Shown one piece after another: positions 23,009 to 30,261 of a stretch of DNA of 30,261 nt (positions are counted from its first letter, which is position 1; each line of letters opens with the position of its first letter). Source of the stretch: Endothia cerciana (Eukaryota; Ascomycota; Sordariomycetes; Diaporthales; Cryphonectriaceae); the NCBI GenBank assembly GCA_026119935.1, contig JALRMH010000100.1, positions 1 to 30,261 on the forward strand. Direction: 5' to 3'. The notes below the pieces were generated by a model. That model was not told where the DNA came from, ran no database searches, and saw only the letters and a list, made by a program, of their open reading frames with translations. A program made the position numbers and the translations under genes.

Positions 23009-24652
23009 AACTTTAAAAAAAAGAAATAAAAAAGGAACAAGAAGAAATAAAAAGGGGCTATAGAACTCACTCATCGCCTAGTGCTACTTAAATACAAAAG
23101 CAGGCTTGATAATATTATCCAGCTTAGTAGTGCTTGTTTTATCACTCTATACAGACTCGATATCGTCCTTATTATTATCCTTCTAGTTACACTTAGCTGC
23201 GCGCTCTTTGCTCTTGCTCTGCTTAGCTCAGCTAAATAAGACCTAAGCCTTGCTAATGATGTTCTTATAATAGCACTTAGTATTCTCTCTATTAAATATG
23301 CAGGTCTTCTAATCGTTCTTGTCTATCTTAAAAGCCCGGAACACATGCTGCTAAGAGTATATAGGAGGAGCGCTGCTAGCAGCTATCTTATTAAAGGCGT
23401 AAATAACATTTAGAACTTAGTCAGCCTGCTTATATTATATATTACTATCTATATTCAGAGTTCTGTCTAACTTCGCAAGCTTAGTAGTAAGAGTATCTGC
23501 AATAGTAATATAGGTATTAAAGTACTTAGCTTGCTTTTCTTATATTATTAGGCTAGAAAAGGTAAAGTTAATAATATAGTTGATATCCTTAGCTTTTAAG
23601 TTATATATAAGGCTGTAGAATTACTAAATACCTTAGGTAACTATCTGCTATATTTTAAAGTCTATTAAGGTCTAGTTTATAATAAAAAAGTTTTTAGAGG
23701 TATTCGACTAGGCTATCTAGTTTATAAAAGCAGAATACTTCTTTATAATTATCTTGATAGCATGTTCGAGCTCTAGGACCTTCTTCTTAAACGCATCCTT
23801 ACCGAACTAGGTATAATAGTTAGCTAAATATATATTAAGCTGATAAGCAATATCTGATTTCCAGCTGCTGTTAACTAATATAGCAGTATAAAGCTAATTA
23901 TAATTAATCTAATTATATTATAAAATAATCTAAGCTGAATTTATATTCTTTATTAAAACGCCTATCTTAATATTGCTTATCTAGTATAAAGACTTATTTG
24001 CATTAATAACAGCTTTCTAAGAGCTAACTACCTTTATAATATCTTTATGCTTATAGTAGATTAAGCTAAGTATAATATAAACGCACTATTAGTCCTCTAA
24101 GGTATAGCTTTTAAAAGACTAGCTATTAATATATATATTTTTGTTGATAATTTAGAAGTAAGATAGCTTGTCCTTCTTAGTTAAGTTCTAAAGGGCAGGC
24201 TAGAAGCTAATATTAAAGAAGTTCGAAGCTTACTTCTCTTTAACCTCCTCTTAATATAATGCTTAAAACTTAATATTATACTATAAGCTTTTAATATAGT
24301 ATAATAAAGTCTAATATATATACAGATATATAGTGCTGTATATATAAATGCTAGCGCTTTCCTCTTTAAAGCTAGCGTTAGTAATACAGTACTTTATTTT
24401 AATAAGCTATATGCTGTTTAAGCTCTGCTAAACCTTCTGTATTACAGCTATAATCTTATAAATACTAAAGCTAGCTATTATTATTTTAAAAGTAGTAAAG
24501 ATCTTAGACTAGTTATATAATTAAGTATTCTCTATATTATTAATCAATTCGTATATAGAGCTGAGAAGCTGTAAACTTAATATAGAAAGATTAGTATTTT
24601 ATAGCTTAGGCCTTAGGCTCTAGATTTCCTTTTTTTTTTTTTTTTAATAGCG

Positions 24653-24709
24653 CTAGGCTTGATTATATCTTATAAAGCTAGTGCGATTTCTCAATATAGT
24701 TAAATTTAA
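24653..24709. repeat. Hairpin element H5, copy B
   Basis: This is the counterpart of 9998-10055, with the left arm better preserved than the right. Confidence 0.6.
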
Positions 24710-25005
24710 GGGAAGTGGAAAAGAGAGGCTAGATTAATAGAGGAAGAAAAGAAAAAGAAGAAAAAAAAGAAGAAAAAAAAAAAGCAAAGGAGGGAAGAAA
24801 ACAGAAGAGAAGATAGCTATTAAGTAAGGCAGTATATTATAAGTTAGCTTTAACCCTAATAGTTACTCTACTTAATCCTTCTCTCTGCCTCTTCTCTCTT
24901 TTTCTGCCTTGCCTTTTTTTAATAGCTCTAGACTCAATTAAGTCTTAAAATTGTAGAGTGGAAATCTTTTTTTTTTTAAAAGGGGGGGAGGGGGCTTTTT
25001 AGTAG

Positions 25006-25076
25006 CTCTAGACTTAATTAGATCCTGAAATCCTTAAAGTCGAAGGCTGGATTTTTAGGCCTAATTGAGTCTAGAG
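25006..25076. repeat. Hairpin element H7, copy B
   Basis: This is the counterpart of 10353-10423. The left arm has lost pairs through C-to-T changes while the right arm is unchanged. Confidence 0.8.
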
Positions 25077-26221
25077 ATAGCTAAAAAGGGAAAGATAGAG
25101 AAAAAGAAGAAGAAAAAAAAAAAAATTTAAAAGGAGAGGAAAAAAGAGGAAAGGAAAGGAAAGGCAAAAGGGAGAGTCAACCTACCTTCAGTATAGATAA
25201 AGGTATTCACAGCACCTAGGTTCTAGAAACCCTAATACTATATAATAAAGCCCTTAAGAAGAGAAGCCTAGTTCAGCTTTATAAAGATATAAGTCTTATA
25301 GATATAAAGGTTTAGTATAGCTATCTACTTTATATACTTAGCTTTATATATCTTGCTTATATAGAGTTCTTTAGCTAGGATAAAAGGGTAATAAGCAAAG
25401 TTTTTAAGCTATTAGAAGGGCTTGATAAAGCGATAATCTAAGCTCTTAGTAAAGTTATAGGCCTGCTATAGCTGCAAGGCTTTAGCAGCGTTAGTTCTAA
25501 GCAGAGCTAGGCTAATTAGGCTAAAGTAGAATATCTTTTTATTTAAAGCAGCTTAGATCTAACTTTTAATCTCTTTATCTAGTTTTTTATAAGCAGTAGT
25601 AGTCGCTGCCTTATTTATAGCTGTCTTAATAAAGCAGCTCTTCTTCTTAGCTGCGCTAAAGGATTTAAGCTAGCTATTAGCAAGGGTGCTTAGTAGGGTA
25701 GTACTACTAGCAGCAGCAATCTTAATAGTATTATAAGTAGCTTTCTTATTCTTCCTGCTAGCAGCAGCAGCTTTCTTAGGCAGTATAGCACTTGTTTATT
25801 TTGTTCTGTCTAAAGGGTTTTTTAGTATATTTAGAATTAACTATGCTTAAAAAAAAATTAATAAAAAAAAAAATTTTTAAAAAAAAAAAAGGGCAAGTAA
25901 GGCAGAAGGGCTAATTTATCAGCTAAAGGTTCAGGTTAAAGCGAGACTGCCCTGCTAGCTAGCCTTTTAAAAAAAGGTTAACTAGATATAAGGTAAAATA
26001 TAGGCTGCAAAAGCACGAAGCCTGAGGGAAATAGGGTGGTTTTAATAGTAAAAAGAGGGTAGAAGGTATGTATCTAGGTGTTCTAAGCTGTATAAGTAGT
26101 CTTTAAAGCAGCTAGCTAGGGCAGATTTAGCTAGGGGAAAGCTGCTAGAATGCGTGTGCGAAACAGAGTCTGCAGGTGTATAAAAAGGATAAGAAACAGG
26201 TATAAAGGGTATTAGAAAGGT

Positions 26222-26261
26222 CTTTAAAAGGCTTTAAAGAGCTTTAAAAAGCCTTAAAGAA
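26222..26261. repeat. Four 10-bp phased boxes, copy B
   Basis: This is the counterpart of 11571-11610. The 10-bp period is kept while the GC positions have decayed. Confidence 0.65.
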
Positions 26262-26502
26262 GTTAATATACTTAGTTATAATAGTAGTTGTTATTAGTAT
26301 TATAATAAGAAGAGAAGAAGATCTAGAAGAGTAGGCTATAAAATAAATTTAAAATATTTAGCCTTGCTAGCGTAGCTAGTAGTGTAGAGACGCTAGTATA
26401 GAATAAGCTAGAGGTGTAACTAGCTAGCTTGTATAAATAGCTAAAGCGCTAGTATAAAAAAGGCGTAGCGCAGATTTTTGCTTGCTAGCTAGCTTGTTTT
26501 TT

Positions 26503-26990
26503 TAAATATAAGCAAGTTTAGACTAATAATAATCAAACCTTATACTAGCTATATAAGAAATAGCAAATAGCAAGGCAGCTAGTCGATAACTATATAGCTT
26601 GCAGGTAATATAAGCTTTTATTTATAGCTTTGCTATTAAGCTTTTTTTTTTAAATATAAGCAAGTCTAGATAGATAATAATTAGACTTTATACTAGCTGT
26701 ATAAAAGATAGCAGATAGTAGAGCAGCTAGTTGACAACTATATAGCTTGTAGATAATATAAGCTTTTATCTATAGTCTTGCTATTAAGCCCTTTTTTTTT
26801 AAAGCTATAAGCGAGTTTAGATAAATAATAACTAGACTTTATACTAGCTATATAAAAGATAGCAGATAGTAGAGTAGCTAATCAATAATTATTATAACCT
26901 GCAGGTAGTATAAGCTTTTATTTATAGCCTTACTATCAGGCCCTTTTTTTTTTTTTTTTTTTTTTTTTTAAGGCGTAAGCGAGTCCAGAT
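26503..26990. repeat. 150-bp tandem repeats, copy B
   Basis: This is the counterpart of 11852-12345, again three units plus a partial one, with the same order of T-runs. The array therefore predates the large duplication. Confidence 0.9.
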
Positions 26991-27388
26991 AGAGAACAAC
27001 CAGACCTAGGACCTTACTATAGCTAGAGAGAGAGATTATAGATAGACTCTTAAGCACTTAATCAACTAGAAGAACCCTAGTTTTTTAAATCTCTCTGCAT
27101 CGATTATTAGATAATCTTTCTAACAAACGCCCTCTTACTTTATACCCTTTACTTTAGTTTATTAATAGTCTTATATTATAATATAGACTTCATATACTAT
27201 AATAAGTATTATAAAATAATCCTTTTTATAGAAAGCTATATTATTACTACTTAGTAGTCTAAGTATATATTATATATATAGTTAAAAAGGATAATTAAAC
27301 AGAGTATTCGAATAATAGCTAATCTTTTAAATTAATAATATAATAGCACCTTTTACTATAAGTTGTTATATATATATAAAGTATACTA

Positions 27389-27445
27389 GGCAATAATATA
27401 TAGATATAAATATATATATTTATATATAGATATATATATATATAA
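27389..27445. repeat. AT microsatellite, copy B
   Basis: A longer counterpart of 12739-12771. Confidence 0.8.
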
Positions 27446-28068
27446 AGAGAGCTTTTTTAAAGTAATAGAAATAAACAAACTCTAGGTAATAAGCACTATA
27501 ATAATCTAAAGGATTCTAAAGTATCTTAAAGAGTTGATATTAATAAGAGTAGTACTAAGAACAAGCTTTAAATATAGAAACACAACTAAAGTCTAAATGC
27601 AAGTATTTACTATCTTTAAAGCTTTCAAGTATATATAGGATTAGAAATTTAAATAAATAACTAAAAAGCAATTATAAATATATTCTGATAGGAAAGAAAT
27701 ATCTATCCTTTTATAGCTAATTCTTTAATCTTAAGTTCAGCTAGATCAATATCAAGCTTATTAATCTTTATATTAAACGCTACCCTTTATATATATAATT
27801 ATACTACTAACTATTAAACTCTCTAGTAGTTAGTTATTTTTATTATCTATAATCTGTTCTATAACTTATATATTAGATAGGAGTTATCACACTTAAGAAA
27901 AAGGCAGGAGATCTTCGCTTCTCTATACAGAATCATCTTAATAAAAGAGGAGTAGAGAGGTTATAATATAAATAAAGACTTAAAGCAGGGGTTAGGTGCT
28001 TTTCTCTTTTCTCTTCTCTTTTTTTCCTTTTTTTTTCTTTTTTTATATAGTTAGAATAGCTTATATTA

Positions 28069-28097
28069 GAAAAAAGAAAGAAAGAAAGAAAGAAAGA
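28069..28097. repeat. GAAA microsatellite, copy B
   Basis: Counterpart of 13396-13424 with the same unit and similar length. Confidence 0.85.
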
Positions 28098-28440
28098 TAA
28101 AATACTAGGGCCTCTTTTTCTAAAATCAATTAAATCAGATAGCGATAAAAATATAGAGAAGATATAAGAGGCATATAGAATAAGGGAAAGCTTTTCGTCT
28201 CTCTTGCTTTCTTGCTTTCTTTTTATATCTAGGTTAAGATATAGTTGTGCCTTCTATTACTCTTCCTCCTCCTCTTCCTCGTCGCTGTATTATTACTACT
28301 AGCCAGACCCTAGATTTACTCTACTTAGAGGGGGGGGAGGGGGGACAAGGGGGTTTCGTAGCTTCGTGTAGCTATACCTGCTTATATAGCTTTACTTTAG
28401 ATTTAAAAGGCAGCAAAACCCCTCTAGAAGGGGAAGACAA

Positions 28441-28487
28441 GGGTTTGTTACGCAGAGTAGAGCTACTCTACTCTGCGTGACAAACCC
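28441..28487. repeat. 47-bp hairpin, copy B
   Basis: Better preserved than copy A: the 22-bp arms differ at one position (TA against CA, a RIP-type transition). GGGTTTGT outside and CGCAGAGTAGAG inside are perfect in both arms. Confidence 0.9.
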
Positions 28488-28743
28488 CTGCTGCTTTATC
28501 AAAGCGGGCAGGGGTCCTGGAAAAGGTAGGGAGGAGGAACACTAAAACAGCAGGTAACAACAGCTATAGCAAGAAACGCAGATTGCAGCTAGGAAATAAA
28601 GGGAAAGAGGCTGCAAAAAGAAGGAGGCTGATCGCAGCAGGGGCGCTGATTAAATAAACCTGCACAGCTTGCATCTAGACAACCTTATAGTAGAAAGAGG
28701 GGGGGGGAAGGCTGAAGGTATACTAAGGCTGGGCGCTAGATTT

Positions 28744-28799
28744 TCACTAAGTCCTTACAGCTAGCCTGCCTGACGCTAACCCTACCGCCGGCAAGATCT
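28744..28799 (-). pseudogene. G2 remnant in copy B
   Basis: Only the last 16-18 codons of G2 and its adjacent TAG/TGA remain before the match to copy A ends after AGATCT at 28799. The frame is the same as in copy A. The remainder was removed or displaced at this breakpoint. Confidence 0.7.
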
Positions 28800-28817
28800 A
28801 GGATATTTATAGAAGAT

Positions 28818-29065
28818 TGTTAGAGATAATAATTAATAAGAGAGAGATGATATTATAACTTATTTAATATATAAGTTATAAACTAAGATACTTAAGATAA
28901 CTATCTGAAAGATAAGAGAAGAGTTTAACACTCTAGGAATTATAACTTATATAAGTAAGAGTTAAAGTTATAAGATTAGGATAGATTAGCAGTTAATTTA
29001 TAATAATTCAGATTAGTTAGATTACTTAAGTAATTTAAATAATCTAATAACTAATACTACTAATA
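28818..29065 (+). mobile_element. Probable 5' LTR of a copia element
   Basis: The segment starts TGTTAGAGAT and ends ACTACTAATA, readable as a RIP-mutated TG...CA long terminal repeat of 248 bp. It contains the AT palindrome 28855-28879. It is followed by GAATTGAAGAGCTAG, which may be a decayed primer-binding site, and then by a copia gag frame. The second LTR lies outside the window, so the ends cannot be confirmed. An 18-bp stretch separates it from the end of copy B. Confidence 0.6.
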
Positions 29066-29071
29066 GAATTG

Positions 29072-29132
29072 AAGAGCTAGATATATAAGAATATATTTAT
29101 TTTTATTAAATAAATTTTATATATAGCTCTTT
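29072..29132. repeat. Hairpin in the copia leader
   Basis: AAGAGCTAGATATATAA (29072-29088) pairs with TTATATATAGCTCTT (29118-29132) with a two-base bulge. It lies between the LTR and gag; its function is unknown and it may reflect AT-rich decay. Confidence 0.55.
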
Positions 29133-29181
29133 AATTATTAATTTAAATTCTAAGTATATTTATACTTAGAAGCTTTAAAAG

Positions 29182-30117
29182 CAGTGAATACTTGCACAGA
29201 CTATTTAGTTGTATTTCTATATTTAAGGCTTATATTTAATACTGCTTTTATTAGTATAAACCTAATCAGTATTTAAAGATCTTTTGGATTACTATAGTGC
29301 TTATTACAATAAGCTTAAGCATGCTCTTTTTAAGCCTATCTAGGTGTGCAAGATGCTGTTTTCAGATATATAATTATCTATCGCTACCTATTTTAATTGT
29401 GCTGCATCTCAACACTTACTAGCAGAGCTTTAAAAGCCTTAAGAGCTCTGAGACAACGATGATTAGGACAATCAGTACTATCTTAATCACTATTATAGCA
29501 GCAGCTATAGCAGAAGCTCTTTATATCTTTATTGCAGCTAAGGCTGCAACAACTATAGCTATAATAATTAAGATTTTCGCTAGTGTAGTAGCTAGAAAAA
29601 GAAATACTACGTCTGTAGAAAGGAAGGCTGCTAGTTAATAAAGCATTTTAAAAACAAGCAACGATGTATTTATAATTAGTATATTACTAATTATAATTTA
29701 CTAGGAAAACTAATAAGCAACTTCACTGCCTTTTTAATAAATTATAAAGAATATAAAATAAATTGTTAATAGCTTTAAGAGGATGAAGACGACTTTATTG
29801 CTTTCTTAACTAACTATAATAACAATAATTAAATTATTATTTAAAAGAGTTGTTTTAAATACAAAGAGAAAAAAAATACTAGTATAAATTAATAAGTATA
29901 AGAAGTTGAAGGGATTTAGCTAGCAAGCTATATCAGCTTAAGCATTAGCTTAGTCAGGTTAATATTAAACTTACAGCTTATATTTAAATCTAGTTTAAAC
30001 AAGCTAGCTTAGATAGCTTTTTTCCTTTTAAAAATAAAAACAAACTACTTGAATTAACAACTTATACTATTTGTAAATCTGCTTTTAATATTTATAACTT
30101 AATAACTATACTTTTAT
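29182..30117 (+). pseudogene. Ty1/copia gag, RIP-degraded
   Basis: One plus-strand frame with RIP-type stops runs from about 29182 to about 30117. At 29605-29646 it shows the pattern of the zinc knuckle of fungal copia Gag, C-x2-C-x4-C-x4-H. The first Cys is now Tyr (TAC for TGC), a Gly is Arg (AGA for GGA), the Trp is TAG, and Ser and Thr codons have become TTA and ATA. Upstream is an Arg/Ser/Tyr/Asn-rich segment, usual before the knuckle. Downstream is an acidic patch with EDEDD, as found between knuckle and protease in these elements. Gag packages the element RNA in cytoplasmic particles. Protease, integrase and reverse transcriptase would lie beyond the right edge. The start codon is not resolved. 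Confidence 0.75.
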
Positions 30118-30261
30118 AATAAACTTTTATAAAGTTAAAAAATAAATTATAAGCTAATAAAAGTTAATCTTAGCAAGTTAATAATAATAAATTAAAGTAT
30201 AATAAATATTAGTGTTTTTAAAGAGTTAAAGCAATTAATAATATAAAGTAATTAAAAAAGA

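Larger units (their letters stand above)
18606..25811 (-). pseudogene. G1 copy B: five-exon giant gene with 3' end
   Basis: Exons are 25811-25186, 24619-23071, 22896-22402, 22257-20367 and 19989-18606, about 1,980 codons in all. Every exon shared with copy A has exactly the same length there. Donors are GTAGGT (25185), GTGAGT (23070), GTATAT (22401) and GTAAGT (20366). The last exon ends in TGA at 18608-18606. Its C-terminal part is the best preserved: 19061-18846 is free of stops and encodes a Lys/Glu/Ala-rich helix likely to be a coiled coil. This is followed by a Ser-rich linker and a very basic tail ending in repeated Lys-Ala-Lys, which could act as a nuclear localisation signal. Elsewhere TAG/TAA codons are frequent. 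The basic tail would suit a nuclear or DNA-binding protein, but no catalytic motif is visible and the family is unknown to me. Confidence 0.65.
25812..28743. other. Spacer between G1 and G2 remnant, copy B
   Basis: This is the counterpart of 11161-14070 with the same order of repeats. The GC-richer block 28200-28743 is the less mutated version and shows the 47-bp hairpin and the G-runs (near 28328-28352) more clearly than copy A. Confidence 0.6.
19689..28799. repeat. Large duplication, copy B (truncated in G2)
   Basis: This is the second copy, offset by 14,656 bp at its left end and 14,673 bp at its right end. The reading frame of G1 continues through 19689 down to a stop at 18606, so this side is the original arrangement. 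At 28799 the match stops inside the last codons of G2 and gives way to 18 bp of unrelated sequence and then an LTR. With copy A and the intervening 14127-19688, the simplest reading is a head-to-tail tandem duplication of about 14.66 kb that has lost both outer ends. Confidence 0.95.
1..30261. other. RIP-mutated repeat block
   Basis: Almost the whole window has the marks of fungal repeat-induced point mutation. CpA and TpG are scarce, TpA is in excess, reading frames are interrupted mainly by TAG and TAA, and repeat copies differ almost only by transitions. RIP is established in Pezizomycotina ascomycetes, where duplicated DNA suffers C-to-T changes mainly at CpA. The mildest patches are 4593-5032, 13560-14126 and 28200-28799. 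The assignment to a filamentous ascomycete is inferred from this signature and from the copia element at the right end. Confidence 0.9.

Noticed and set aside
28247..28480. 77-codon plus-strand open frame
   Set aside because: It runs through the G-rich block and into the 47-bp hairpin, is not open in copy A, and is low-complexity; it looks like a chance frame in a less mutated spacer.
29459..29641. Intact 60-codon frame, Ala/Ile-rich
   Set aside because: It overlaps the copia gag frame, which has the zinc-knuckle pattern, so it is an out-of-frame shadow.

Overview
The window looks like heterochromatic DNA of a filamentous ascomycete (Pezizomycotina) that has been heavily hit by repeat-induced point mutation (RIP). 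Nearly the whole window is AT-rich, with TpA in great excess and CpA/TpG depleted. Long reading frames are still recognisable, but they are broken almost only by TAG/TAA, as expected when CAG, CAA and TGG codons decay. Aligned repeat copies differ almost entirely by C/T and G/A transitions. I see no intact gene, no tRNA or rRNA and no CRISPR array.

Layout. (1) 1-4592, plus strand: the 3' part of a very long intronless pseudogene of unknown family (G0), open at the left edge. (2) 4593-5032: less mutated spacer with two 78-bp direct repeats and an 86-bp inverted-repeat element. (3) 5033-28799: a head-to-tail tandem duplication with a period of about 14.66 kb. Copy A (5033-14126) and copy B (19689-28799) are about 88-91% identical in the stretches I aligned. 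Each unit carries, on the minus strand, a five-exon pseudogene of about 1,980 codons (G1), a complex spacer with several repeat types, and an intronless pseudogene of about 1,045 codons (G2). A further minus-strand fragment with a 33-residue repeat (G3) lies between the units. Copy A has lost the 3' end of G1 at 5033; copy B has lost nearly all of G2 at 28799. (4) 28818-30261: a RIP-degraded Ty1/copia retrotransposon, with a 5' LTR followed by a gag frame whose zinc knuckle is decayed but recognisable.

The most unusual signal is a dispersed hairpin repeat with TAGACTYAATTATA-type arms. It makes up most of the introns of G1 and also occurs elsewhere in the unit. G1 introns 2 and 3 have phase-consistent splice sites and share sequence with each other, so they resemble introner-like elements. 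The exons are exactly the same length in the two copies (626, 1549, 495, 1891 nt and 301 nt of the last), and the length changes I see fall in introns and homopolymer tracts. G1 and G2 were therefore real protein-coding genes when the duplication happened. I recognise none of G0-G3. They could be genes of a large mobile element or a fungal-specific family, but nothing visible identifies an enzyme.
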